Assembly (NCBI GenBank): GCA_003139355.1
Contig: PLIM01000163.1
Span: 1-35,952 of the forward strand
Direction: 5' to 3'
Length of the DNA stretch: 35,952 nucleotides
Source of the DNA: Acidimicrobiaceae bacterium
GTDB taxonomy: Bacteria; Actinomycetota; Acidimicrobiia; Acidimicrobiales; Bog-793
Shown here: positions 8,508 through 17,954 of the stretch, piece after piece
Position numbering within the stretch: position 1 is the first letter of the stretch
How the letters are laid out: each line of letters opens with the position of its first letter
Notes under the pieces: generated by a model
What the model saw: the letters and a program-made list of their open reading frames with translations, nothing else
Told to the model about the DNA's origin: nothing
Database searches by the model: none
Translations under genes and position numbers: made by a program

Positions 8508-11132
8508 ATGCCGACTCCCCTCGTGCCCGACCGACCCTCGCTGGAGGGCCTCGAGGATCGCTGGGCCACTCGCTGGGAGCAAGACGGCACGTACCGTTTC
8601 GACCCGACCCGTCGCCGCGCGGACGTGTACTCGATCGACACGCCACCACCGACGGTGTCAGGCGCGCTCCACGTCGGTCACGTCTTCTCCTATACCCAGA
8701 CCGACATAGTCGCCCGCTACAAACGGATGACCGGCAAGGCGGTCTTCTATCCAATCGGCTGGGACGACAACGGCCTGCCTACCGAACGCCGGGTGCAGGA
8801 CTACTTCGGGGTCAGCTGCGACCCGTCCCTGCCTTACGACCCGGACTTCGTCCCCCCGCCGTTGGAGCACAAACGCGACAAGAACGCCCGTCCGGTACCG
8901 ATCTCGCGCCCGAACTTCATCGAGCTCTGCCACATCCTCATAGCCGAGGACGAGCAGGCCTTCGAGCGGTTGTTCCGCACGCTGGGCGCTTCGGTCGACT
9001 GGACCCAGCACTACACGACGATCAGTGAGGCGGCGCGACGAGCCTCGCAGCGCGGTTTCCTCCGCCTCTTGGCACGCGGAGAGGTCTACCGGCAAGAGGC
9101 GCCGACACTGTGGGACGTCGACTTCCAGACAGCGGTTGCCCAGGCCGAGCTCGTCGACAAAGAGGAGCCGGGCTTCTACCACCGGCTCCGTTTCGTGCGG
9201 TCCTCGAACGACGGCGACCCTGTCGAGATCGAGACGACTCGACCTGAACTGGTACCGGCCTGTGTCGCGCTCGTCGCCCATCCGGCCGACAAGCGCTATC
9301 AAAGCCTGTTCGGCCTCGAGGTGCTGACCCCATTGTTCGGCGCGCCGGTCCCGGTTCTCGCTCACGAGCTCGCAGAGCCGGACAAGGGATCGGGTATCGC
9401 GATGATCTGCACGTTCGGAGACCTCACCGACGTCACCTGGTGGCGCGATCTCGCCCTGCCGACGCGCTCGGTGGTCGGAAGAGACGGCCGGCTCGGACCG
9501 GCTCCGTTCGGAACGCCCGGTTGGGAGTGTGCCGACCCTGAGAGGGCGAACGCGAGCTACGCGGAGATCGAAGGCCAGCCGGTCAAACGGGCCCAAAGGC
9601 GGATCGTGGAGCTCCTGCGCGAGTCCGGCGATCTGCTCGGCGAGCCACGCGCCATCACCCATGCCGTCAAGTTCTACGAGCGGGGCAAACGGCCTCTCGA
9701 GATCGTCACGTCGTCTCAGTGGTACGTCCGGACCCTCGACCGTCGCGACACGCTCCTGGCTCGAGGGCGCGAAGTGCAATGGCACCCCGAGCACATGCGG
9801 GCCCGCTACGAAGCCTGGGTGGAGGGGCTGACCGGAGACTGGAACATCTCGCGGCAGCGTTTCTTCGGCGTCCCGTTCCCCATCTGGTACCAGCTCGATG
9901 ACGACGGCGAAGTCGTCGCGGACGGCCTACTGCTCGCCTCCGAGCAGCGCTTGCCTGTCGACCCGTCGACCGACGTGCCTGACGGTTACACCGAGGTGCA
10001 ACGCGGCAGACCCGGGGGGTTCGTCGGCGACCCAGACGTCATGGACACCTGGGCGACCTCGTCACTCTCACCGCAGATAGCCGGCAAATGGGAGGAGGAC
10101 CCCGAGCTGTTCGCCAAGGTCTACCCGATGGACCTGCGCCCACAGGCCCACGAGATCATCCGGACATGGCTGTTCTCGACGATCGTGCGCTCGGAGCTGG
10201 AGCACTCCACGGTGCCGTGGCGCCACGCCGCCATCTCGGGGTGGATTCTCGACCCCGACCGCAAGAAGATCGGAAAGTCGCTCGGCAACGCCATCACGCC
10301 GCTCGAGTACCTCGAAAAGTACAGCACCGACGCCGTTCGCTACTGGGCGGGGTCGGCTCGCCTGGGCGCGGACACCGTGTTCAGCGAAGAGCAGATGAAG
10401 GTCGGGCGGCGGCTCGCGATCAAGATCCTCAACGCGAGCCGTTTCGTGTTGTCGCGCATGGACGACTCCGAGAGCCGCACGCCGGTCTCCGCAACAGGCC
10501 TCATGGCGCTCGACGCGGCCATGCTGGCCCGCCTGGCGGCCGTCGTCGACGAAGCGACGGCCGAGTTCGAGGCCTATGACCATGCGCGAGCCCTCGAGGT
10601 CACCGAGTCCTTCTTCTGGTCGTATTGCGACGACTACCTCGAGCTCGTCAAGACCCGCGTGTATGGCGATTCCTCCCAAGCCGGCCAGGCGTCGGCACGA
10701 CACGCACTGGCGCTGAGCTTGTCGGTGATCTTGCGCCTGTTCGCACCGTTTCTCCCCTACTGCACTGAGGAGGCATGGTCTTGGTGGCAGTCCGGCTCGA
10801 TCCATAGCGCCCCGTGGCCCTCCGGCCCTGCACTGGCGTCCGAAGCCGGTCCCGACGCGCGTCCAGAGATCATCGACGCCGTCGCGGTGGTGCTCGTCGC
10901 TCTCCGGCGTGCCAAGACCGAGGCAAAGGGCTCGATGCGCATGCAGGTAGCCCGATGCCTTGTGACAGGTCCTCCGTCACTCCTGGACCTCGTCGATCTC
11001 GCCTCGGACGATCTTGCCGACGCCGGCGCCATCGCGCAGCTCGACCTTGTGCCGGATCCGGGCGCCGCCGCGCTCTCGGTCGTGGTCGAGCTTGCCGCTG
11101 AGGTCGGGCCCGGATCGGGTTCGGGGAACTGA
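8508..11132 (+). CDS. valS: Valyl-tRNA synthetase
   Basis: 874 aa; PPPTVSGALHVGHVFSYTQTDIVARYKRMTGKAVFYPIGWDDNGLPTERRVQ, WNISRQRFFGVPFPIWY, DPDRKKIGKSLGNAITPLEYLEKYSTDAVRYW. Confidence 0.95.
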   Translation: MPTPLVPDRPSLEGLEDRWATRWEQDGTYRFDPTRRRADVYSIDTPPPTVSGALHVGHVFSYTQTDIVARYKRMTGKAVFYPIGWDDNGLPTERRVQDYFGVSCDPSLPYDPDFVPPPLEHKRDKNARPVPISRPNFIELCHILIAEDEQAFERLFRTLGASVDWTQHYTTISEAARRASQRGFLRLLARGEVYRQEAPTLWDVDFQTAVAQAELVDKEEPGFYHRLRFVRSSNDGDPVEIETTRPELVPACVALVAHPADKRYQSLFGLEVLTPLFGAPVPVLAHELAEPDKGSGIAMICTFGDLTDVTWWRDLALPTRSVVGRDGRLGPAPFGTPGWECADPERANASYAEIEGQPVKRAQRRIVELLRESGDLLGEPRAITHAVKFYERGKRPLEIVTSSQWYVRTLDRRDTLLARGREVQWHPEHMRARYEAWVEGLTGDWNISRQRFFGVPFPIWYQLDDDGEVVADGLLLASEQRLPVDPSTDVPDGYTEVQRGRPGGFVGDPDVMDTWATSSLSPQIAGKWEEDPELFAKVYPMDLRPQAHEIIRTWLFSTIVRSELEHSTVPWRHAAISGWILDPDRKKIGKSLGNAITPLEYLEKYSTDAVRYWAGSARLGADTVFSEEQMKVGRRLAIKILNASRFVLSRMDDSESRTPVSATGLMALDAAMLARLAAVVDEATAEFEAYDHARALEVTESFFWSYCDDYLELVKTRVYGDSSQAGQASARHALALSLSVILRLFAPFLPYCTEEAWSWWQSGSIHSAPWPSGPALASEAGPDARPEIIDAVAVVLVALRRAKTEAKGSMRMQVARCLVTGPPSLLDLVDLASDDLADAGAIAQLDLVPDPGAAALSVVVELAAEVGPGSGSGN

Positions 11133-11145
11133 GGCCGCCGCGGGC

Positions 11146-11589
11146 CTAACGCAGCCTGGGAAACACGCGGGCAAAGACCAGCCGAGGCGGGATCCGACCG
11201 AGCACGACCGTGGCCAAGAGCTTCAAGTCGCGTTGTTGGACGACGACGATGGCGATCCGGCCTGCTCGCCCGCTCGGCGCCCAGCCCCGTTTGACGCTCG
11301 AAGCCGTGAAATGGCCCGTGAAAGCTACGAGACACGTCGCGACCCGGGAGGCATCCTCCAGCGCGTCGGGGACCACAACACCGTGGATCTCGACGATCAG
11401 CGCGCGTGGTGGCAGATACCGTTCGCCCGCGAAGCGGCCGTGGCCGTGCACCGCCGTCGTCGCCTCCGGAAGAACCCTGAAACAGAAGCTGTCGTGAGTG
11501 CCCAACCCGTTGCGGGAGGCGGTGCAGCCGCCGAGTAACCCGGCCACGGCCACAACGGCCACGAACACGACGACGAGCTTCGCCTTCAT
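11146..11589 (-). CDS. Putative lipoprotein, hypothetical
   Basis: MKAKLVVVFVAVVAVAGLLGGCTASRN: lipobox LLGGC after a hydrophobic signal segment. Confidence 0.65.
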   Translation of the reverse strand: MKAKLVVVFVAVVAVAGLLGGCTASRNGLGTHDSFCFRVLPEATTAVHGHGRFAGERYLPPRALIVEIHGVVVPDALEDASRVATCLVAFTGHFTASSVKRGWAPSGRAGRIAIVVVQQRDLKLLATVVLGRIPPRLVFARVFPRLR

Positions 11590-11684
11590 ATGCGACCGTC
11601 CCCAGGAGTCCTGCGCAGCCCGGCAGGTTCTTTCGTGAACGGCACAGTCGCGGCCGCCCGCAGCCCGGTGGGTGGAGCGAGCCG

Positions 11685-12800
11685 TCATGGGAGCTCCGCC
11701 GACTGGTCCTGTGCCAAGACCGGCACCTGCCGCAGGGCCGACGCCTCTGCCGTCAACGCGGCAAGCCTATCGGCGCGCCCGTTGTGCCACGTGAGGCCGG
11801 CCCATACAAGCCATCCGACTGGGAGATAGCCCCAGAAGCTCACGATGCGGTACAAGAGGACGGCCGCGACGGTGCTGGCCTGGCCACCTCCGAACGCGAC
11901 GAGCGCGATCACGAGGCTCCCCTCGACGACGCCGAGGCCGCCGGGCGTAATCGGGAGGTTTGCAGCCAGTTGCCCCGCGCCGTAGGCGAGAAGGAGCCCG
12001 CGCCATGGCACGCCGGCGCCGACAGCAAGGTAGGCGAACACGAGGCAGGCGCAGTCGAGAACCCAGTTGGCGACCGACCACATCAGTGCGCTCAGGAGGT
12101 CAGCCTTGCGGAGGTTGACCTGGCTCATGTTGGCAACAAAGGACGAAACGACGTTGTCGCCCGGCCGCCGCGGAAACCCTGTGACCCGGTGAGAGACCTC
12201 GAGCGTCCATCCGAAGAGCCTCGCGAGTGTCCGTCGCTGGTACACGGCGGCAGTCCCGGCGATCGTGATCGCGAGCACTGCAACGGTGACCCCCACCAAG
12301 TCGAACGCAGAACCCTGGCGCTCTGCGACAAACACGCCGGCTGTCGCTAGCAGAGCCAGCCCGAGCGCAGAGAAGACCAGAGTCGCCAGCAACGCCCAGG
12401 CGGCAAGAGCCTCCGACGCTCCGAGGCGGCGGAATTGCCGAAAGCCGAAGGCGCTCGCTACGAGCGGCCCTGCGGGCAGGGAGCTCGCGATGGCTCCGGC
12501 TGCGAAGGAGATCGCCGTGAACCGCGCTGTGCTCGAGCGCACACCACCGCATCCCAGCAGTCGTTGGTCCAGGCGCGCGAACGCCACCAACGACAAGGCT
12601 TCGACCATGATCGCGAGCAGCAGCCACCCCGCGTCGAGATGAGCGAGCTCGGCCGACGCGCCCGCCAGCTCGCCACCTTGCCCGCTCACCGCCCAGAGGG
12701 CAACGCCGCCGAGCGCGATCCCCACGGCGAACCGGACGCGACGCCAGGTGCGCTTCGGCCTGTTGCTCGGAGGCAGTCCCCCGGCTGACAGCTCGCTCAC
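11685..12800 (-). CDS. YbhN/LPG-synthase-TM-like integral membrane protein
   Basis: 371 aa polytopic; ...AYGAGQLAANLPITPGGLGVVEGSLVIALVAFGG...VLLYRIVSFWGYLPVGWL motif typical of the UPF0104/AglD-like family. Confidence 0.82.
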   Translation of the reverse strand: MSELSAGGLPPSNRPKRTWRRVRFAVGIALGGVALWAVSGQGGELAGASAELAHLDAGWLLLAIMVEALSLVAFARLDQRLLGCGGVRSSTARFTAISFAAGAIASSLPAGPLVASAFGFRQFRRLGASEALAAWALLATLVFSALGLALLATAGVFVAERQGSAFDLVGVTVAVLAITIAGTAAVYQRRTLARLFGWTLEVSHRVTGFPRRPGDNVVSSFVANMSQVNLRKADLLSALMWSVANWVLDCACLVFAYLAVGAGVPWRGLLLAYGAGQLAANLPITPGGLGVVEGSLVIALVAFGGGQASTVAAVLLYRIVSFWGYLPVGWLVWAGLTWHNGRADRLAALTAEASALRQVPVLAQDQSAELP

Positions 12801-12920
12801 GACCGGTCCGGCACAGTCGCCGGGCCGCCGGCACGCTCGAGGCCCTGGCGACCGATTCGAGCACGATCCGTAGCGAGCTGTGCGGTCGACTGGAGTGGAC
12901 GACTGCAGGAACCCAAGGCG

Positions 12921-14306
12921 CTACAGCTGCAGTGATTTCGTCTCAAGGAACTCTTCGAGCCCGAACTTTCCCAGTTCGCGTCCATGGCCTGACTGCTTGA
13001 AGCCACCGAAGGGCGCCAACGGGTTGAAGCTTCCGCCATTGATGTCGACCTGACCCGTCCGGATCCGGCGAGCAACCCTGATCGCGTGCTCCGGATCGGC
13101 CGACCACACTGCTCCCGACAATCCGTAGATCGAGTCGTTCGCGATCTCGATTGCTTCGTCCTCGGTGTCGTAGGGGAGGATCGAGAGTACCGGACCGAAG
13201 ATCTCCTCCTGGGAGATCGCCATGTCGCGCCGGACCTCTGAGAACACAGTTGGGCGCACGAAGAAGCCCTTCTCCAGGCCTTCGGGCGGGTCGACACCTC
13301 CCGTGACGAGCTTCGCGCCTTCGTCGATGCCTTTCTGGATGTACGCACGTACACGCTCGCGCTGGGCTGCCGAGACAAGTGGGCCGATCCGTGTCGCGTC
13401 GTCGAACGGGTTGCCAGGCACTGACGCCATGGCGGTTCGCGCGGCGATCTCCTCGGCCTCGGCCAGCCGATCGCGGGGCACGAGCATCCGAGTCAGGGCG
13501 CTGCAGGTCTGGCCCGAGTTCAGAAAGCACATCGTGACTCCCACCGACACGGCACGACCGAAGTCAGCGTCCGGCAGGATCACGTTGGCTGACTTGCCGC
13601 CCAGCTCGAGAGCGACCCGCTTCCCGGCACGAGTCGACCCGGTGAACGACACCATGTCGACTTCCCGATGGCAGGTGATGGCCTCGCCAACCTCTGGGCC
13701 GGTTCCCGAGACCAGGTTGAAGACGCCAGGTGGCAAGCCGATCTCGTGCATGAGCTCGGCAAGAACGAATGCGTTCAGCGGTGCCACTTGGCTCGGCTTG
13801 AGCACGACGGTGCAGCCGGCTGCCAGCGCCGGAGCCACCTTGGCGGCGATCTGGTGGAGAGGATAGTTCCACGGCGTGACGGCACCGACAACCCCGACCG
13901 GCTCACGTACAACCAGCGAGTTTCCGACCGTTTCCTCCCACGGGACCTGGTCGACGATCTCGGCCATCGAAGCGAAGGTCGCGATCGGCAGGCCGACCTG
14001 GATGATCGCCGAGAGGTTGACGGGCGTGCCCACCTCGCGGGCGATCAGCTGACTGATCTCGGTCATGCGGACGCCGAGGCCTTCAGCTATACGCGATGTG
14101 TACTTCGCCCGCTCGGGCGCCGAGATCCGGGCCCATCCCTCGAATGCGGCACGCGCCGCCCGGATCGCGCGGTCGACATCGGCGGCGGTACCACTGGGGA
14201 TCGTGCCGATGACCTCCTCGGTGGTCGAGTCGAGAACGTCGATTGTGTCGGTGCGCGCCGGAGCGACCCACGCGCCGTCGATATAGAGCCTGTCCCGGAC
14301 CTCCAT
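12921..14306 (-). CDS. Aldehyde dehydrogenase family protein
   Basis: [86 protein letters not shown]. Confidence 0.95.
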   Translation of the reverse strand: MEVRDRLYIDGAWVAPARTDTIDVLDSTTEEVIGTIPSGTAADVDRAIRAARAAFEGWARISAPERAKYTSRIAEGLGVRMTEISQLIAREVGTPVNLSAIIQVGLPIATFASMAEIVDQVPWEETVGNSLVVREPVGVVGAVTPWNYPLHQIAAKVAPALAAGCTVVLKPSQVAPLNAFVLAELMHEIGLPPGVFNLVSGTGPEVGEAITCHREVDMVSFTGSTRAGKRVALELGGKSANVILPDADFGRAVSVGVTMCFLNSGQTCSALTRMLVPRDRLAEAEEIAARTAMASVPGNPFDDATRIGPLVSAAQRERVRAYIQKGIDEGAKLVTGGVDPPEGLEKGFFVRPTVFSEVRRDMAISQEEIFGPVLSILPYDTEDEAIEIANDSIYGLSGAVWSADPEHAIRVARRIRTGQVDINGGSFNPLAPFGGFKQSGHGRELGKFGLEEFLETKSLQL

Positions 14307-14348
14307 GCCGCCTCCCCGTGAAACCAGTGCGAGCCCACCCCGGGGATC

Positions 14349-15782
14349 TCAAGGACCGTTGGTGACCCCGTACCAGTCAGAAACGCAGTAATGCGGGTTG
14401 TTCCCCGCAAGCAATGATCCCAACGCGTACGAGGATACCGAGACCTTGGCGCCTGTCGTACCGACGATCTCGACACTCTCCACCCGGCCGCCGAGGGACC
14501 CGAGACCATTGCGCTGCGTCACCTCCACTGCGGCGAGCCTGCCCACCGATGGGAACGTCTTCTCGACAGAGCGCACCGGCACCGACGCCCACCACTTGTG
14601 GCACGGATTGCATGTGTAATAACCGCTCTTGATGCAAACCACGTCGCCGCGGTCCACCACGCTGGGAAACCGGCCGCTGACGGTGTAGCCGCCAGAGGAC
14701 GCGAAGTACTCGGCAAACACCGGCGTCCCGGGCGCTCCGGGCGTCACGGGCGCTCCGGGTGCTCCGGGCGTGCCGGGCTGCTCGAGGATCTGGCCCGCAG
14801 TGTCGGTGGCTGCCGCGTTCAAGATGGGGCTCTCATTCGCCATGCCCGGGTACGACTGGCAGTAGGAGTCGCACGCAGTCGCATACGGTGCCCAGCCCCC
14901 CGAAGCGAGCTCGGCCGCGACGTAGGACCGCGTCGCGACGGCCTGCGCCTCGAGTGCCTGAAAACCCCACGGACGGCCCTGAGGAGAGCCGTCACTGCCT
15001 CCGAAGAGGCCCCACGACCACGACACCTCAGCGGAGATGACGCTGCGGACGTATTCCTCGACCGGGAGGATGCTGAGCGTGACCGCGCCACGGGGCGAGC
15101 CGTACGCCTCGACCGTCCCGCGAACGGCAAGATCGACGCCGTTGCCCTCGCAGACCGTCAGCACCTCGTTCAAGGTTGCGGAAGGCTGCACCGAAGACGG
15201 CACGGCGACCGGGTTCACCAGGTTTGACGCGACACGCGCCCATTTCGTCGACGAGCACCCCGCGGCGTCTGAGAGGGTCCACCGGCCCGACGACAGCACT
15301 GCCCGGACAGCTTGGCCACCAAGGAACGAATGCCCACCGAAGGAGAACGCGGACCCACTGGTGACGACAACGGGATCTCCGTCGTTCTCGTTGAGATCCA
15401 CGGAGATCCTCGGGTCCTTCGACACCAGGTTGTCACCGGGTGACAGGGTCGTTCCGCCGTAGTAGTGGGCGAGGATCCATCGGTAGGGCGCGTGACCGAG
15501 AGCTGCGTATCCGAAGGCTCCCCACTGACCCATGCCGAGCCCGGAACCGTTGCCGAGGCCAACGAAATCGACGTTCGGCGCGGGGAACGGCGCGAGCGAA
15601 GAACGCGCCGTCGCAGCAGCACTCCCGGTGAGGAGGAGCGGCCCGGCCGGGACTCCGAGCGACACACATACGAGTACAGCGGAACACCGCTTGATGTTGC
15701 GGATGTGAGCAATGTTAGTGCTGTGGCCGTTGATCCCGCTCACTTCGCGCTCGGGGACCATCCTCACCGCCGGGACCCTCAC
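14349..15782 (-). CDS. SpoIID/LytB-domain secreted protein with collagen-like insert
   Basis: GLGNGSGLGMGQWGAFGYAALGHAPYRWILAHYYGGT, LPVEEYVRSVISAEVSWSWG, FQALEAQAVATRSYV, FAEYFASSGGYT; hydrophobic N-terminus; PGTPGAPGAPVTPGAPGTP. Start codon uncertain. Confidence 0.85.
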   Translation of the reverse strand: MRVPAVRMVPEREVSGINGHSTNIAHIRNIKRCSAVLVCVSLGVPAGPLLLTGSAAATARSSLAPFPAPNVDFVGLGNGSGLGMGQWGAFGYAALGHAPYRWILAHYYGGTTLSPGDNLVSKDPRISVDLNENDGDPVVVTSGSAFSFGGHSFLGGQAVRAVLSSGRWTLSDAAGCSSTKWARVASNLVNPVAVPSSVQPSATLNEVLTVCEGNGVDLAVRGTVEAYGSPRGAVTLSILPVEEYVRSVISAEVSWSWGLFGGSDGSPQGRPWGFQALEAQAVATRSYVAAELASGGWAPYATACDSYCQSYPGMANESPILNAAATDTAGQILEQPGTPGAPGAPVTPGAPGTPVFAEYFASSGGYTVSGRFPSVVDRGDVVCIKSGYYTCNPCHKWWASVPVRSVEKTFPSVGRLAAVEVTQRNGLGSLGGRVESVEIVGTTGAKVSVSSYALGSLLAGNNPHYCVSDWYGVTNGP

Positions 15783-15831
15783 CTACGACAAGTACCTTCC
15801 GGTACCAAGTCACGTCGCTCTCGCGGCGCAC

Positions 15832-16929
15832 TCAAGCGGCCTGCAGCACCTGCTCGATCGCCTGCGCGAAGGCGCGCCTGGCGCCGTCGACACTGTTTGC
15901 TCGAGTGCGCTCCAGTCCCGCGCGCACCAACGCGTCGCGTAGCTGGTGGTCGGTGAGCACGCGCTGGACAGCGGTTGCGACGAGCACGGGCGACTTCGAG
16001 GGCAGGACGATCCCGGCGTCGAGCACCGTCTCGGGAACTGCAGCGACGCCATAAGCGACCACCGGTAGCCGGTGGTGCATGGCCTCCAGCAACGGCGCAC
16101 AGAATCCCTCGTGGTCCGAGCAGCACACGAGCACGTCCGCGCTCGAGTAGTAGGCGGCGAGCTCACCGGGACTGATCGAGCCTGCGAATTCAACCGCTGC
16201 TGTCAGGCCGAGCGCGGACACGTACCTGTGCAGCGCGTCCGCGTACGCCGGACAGCTCTCCCGGCCGACCAAGTGCAAGCGGGCGTCCGGATCGAACATC
16301 CTCCGGGTGCACGCGAGCGCCTTGATGACGTCGTGATGAGCCTTGTGCGGCAACATCTGTCCGACGAAGAGCCAGTCGTGCCCACCGAGTGCGCGTGCGG
16401 ACTCGAGGCGGTCGACCACCCGCCGATCGGGTGGACAGTACAAGTTGGAGGTGTCGACCATGAGCGGGGCGACCGCGGTGCGACGATAGCCAGCGTCCTC
16501 GAGCTCCGCACGGTTGAACTCCGAGTCGGCAAAGCCGAGCTCAACAATTGGCGCCAGCTCAGCCAGTTGCCTGCGCCCGAGCCGGACCTCTTCACCAAGG
16601 TGGGGCATCCATCGCTCGACCAGCTCGGAAGGACTGATGTTGTGATAGTCGACGAGCTTCAAGCCTGGGTGCGAGGCGATCGCGTCAGCAGCTGGCGAGC
16701 CGATCGAGGCCTGGTAGCAGACCCATTGGTGCTCGCCCCGCTCGCGAGGCAGGTCCTTGAGGGGGTGGACTCGACCCGCGAGCCCCAGCCCCATGTTGCA
16801 GGCGTAGATCTCCGAAACAAACCCCAGCGAGTGCAGCACCCGCTGGGCCTCGAGCGTGTGATGACTGACAGCGTCACGTTCGACGATGGAAGGAATGACC
16901 TGGTCGATTCGGACCGGTCGCGTCCTCAT
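15832..16929 (-). CDS. Glycosyltransferase, GT4-like
   Basis: WLFVGQMLPHKAHHDVIKAL...VEFAGSISPGELAAYYSSADVLVCCSDHEGFCAPLLEAMHHRLPVVAYGVAAVPETV; 4-bp overlap with the neighbouring gene. Confidence 0.9.
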   Translation of the reverse strand: MRTRPVRIDQVIPSIVERDAVSHHTLEAQRVLHSLGFVSEIYACNMGLGLAGRVHPLKDLPRERGEHQWVCYQASIGSPAADAIASHPGLKLVDYHNISPSELVERWMPHLGEEVRLGRRQLAELAPIVELGFADSEFNRAELEDAGYRRTAVAPLMVDTSNLYCPPDRRVVDRLESARALGGHDWLFVGQMLPHKAHHDVIKALACTRRMFDPDARLHLVGRESCPAYADALHRYVSALGLTAAVEFAGSISPGELAAYYSSADVLVCCSDHEGFCAPLLEAMHHRLPVVAYGVAAVPETVLDAGIVLPSKSPVLVATAVQRVLTDHQLRDALVRAGLERTRANSVDGARRAFAQAIEQVLQAA

Positions 16930-17954
16930 GGATGGCCGTCCTCAGCAAGCAGGGCCGGAACCGCACGCCGTGCCGAGACGGCGAAGACGTCCGGGTCGCT
17001 CTCATCATGCTCGAACACGGCCAGCTCGCAGAGCCCGCTGCGTGCGAGGAGGTGGCACCACGTAACCGGGTGTAGCGGTCGGCCGGCCGCGAGGTCGGCG
17101 GCGACCGGGTCTGTCGCGACGGCAGCTTCGGGCCGTGCGCTCACGAGCACGACGATGCCTCCTGGGGCGAGACTGCGCGCAGCGAGCTGTACCAACACGC
17201 GAGCCGCGCCTGGCCGAAGGCGATCTACCACGCCGGTCAACAACAGCCCGTCGAGCGTGCCGCTCACGGTCGCGCCAAGGTACTCCAAGGCGCCAGCCGC
17301 GAGGATTCTCGTGCCGCCGTCGGCTCGAGCCGGCCAGCGGGGATCAGCACCTCGCGCGTCGAGACCTCGGGCAACAAGCGCCTCCACGAGCCGCCCGTCA
17401 CCGCACTCGGTGTGCAGCACGAGACCGGGGGCTTCCCGAGATCGCTCGAGCACCGCGGCGCTCAAGCGCTCGAGCACCCAGGCCAAGAGCGGGCCTTCGA
17501 TCGACGGATGCACGATCCCGGCACCTGACGCAATCGACTCACCGGGTCGAGCTGCCGAGAGGACACGGGAAGCCAGTGGCGAGCGTGCGGCGAGCCTTTC
17601 CAAGTGGTCCGCGGTGACGTGCGCTTGAATCGATGCCGCCTCGCCGGCCCAGGCCACGCCGAGCGAGGTTCGGCGCTCGAGACGGCGAAACGACGGACCC
17701 AACCGCCGGCGAGCCATCATCGTCGCCTGCTTGCCAAGCTGCGCCAGGCTCACGGGACTCGCCAGGCCGGCGATGGAGTGGCCGCTGGTGAACCAGGAGT
17801 CGCTGGCCGTCACCGGTATCCGTGCAGCCAAGCTCGCCTCCGCGGCCTCCTCGAAGCACCTATCGAGCTCGTCCTCGAGCCCGGGCGGGACCCGCCCGCT
17901 TGCACGCAGTTGCCTCACCTCTGCTTCGATCTCCGCGACGACTCCGGAAGTCAT
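16926..17954 (-). CDS. Methyltransferase-like protein
   Basis: LVLHTECGDGRLVEALVARGLDARGADPRW...LDGLLLTGVVDRLRPGAARVLVQLAARSLAPGGIVVLVSA: class I MTase-like pattern; overlaps both neighbours by 4 bp. Confidence 0.6.
   Translation of the reverse strand: MTSGVVAEIEAEVRQLRASGRVPPGLEDELDRCFEEAAEASLAARIPVTASDSWFTSGHSIAGLASPVSLAQLGKQATMMARRRLGPSFRRLERRTSLGVAWAGEAASIQAHVTADHLERLAARSPLASRVLSAARPGESIASGAGIVHPSIEGPLLAWVLERLSAAVLERSREAPGLVLHTECGDGRLVEALVARGLDARGADPRWPARADGGTRILAAGALEYLGATVSGTLDGLLLTGVVDRLRPGAARVLVQLAARSLAPGGIVVLVSARPEAAVATDPVAADLAAGRPLHPVTWCHLLARSGLCELAVFEHDESDPDVFAVSARRAVPALLAEDGHP

Noticed and set aside
8658-9794. 378-aa minus-strand ORF
   Set aside because: Antisense to valS; composition typical of a high-GC shadow frame.
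10261-10300. KIGKS instead of KMSKS in ValS
   Set aside because: Conservative variation in a signature loop; without an alignment of this ValS subtype it cannot be called unusual.
16072-17628. 518-aa plus-strand ORF
   Set aside because: Antisense to the GT and methyltransferase-like genes; no recognisable domain.
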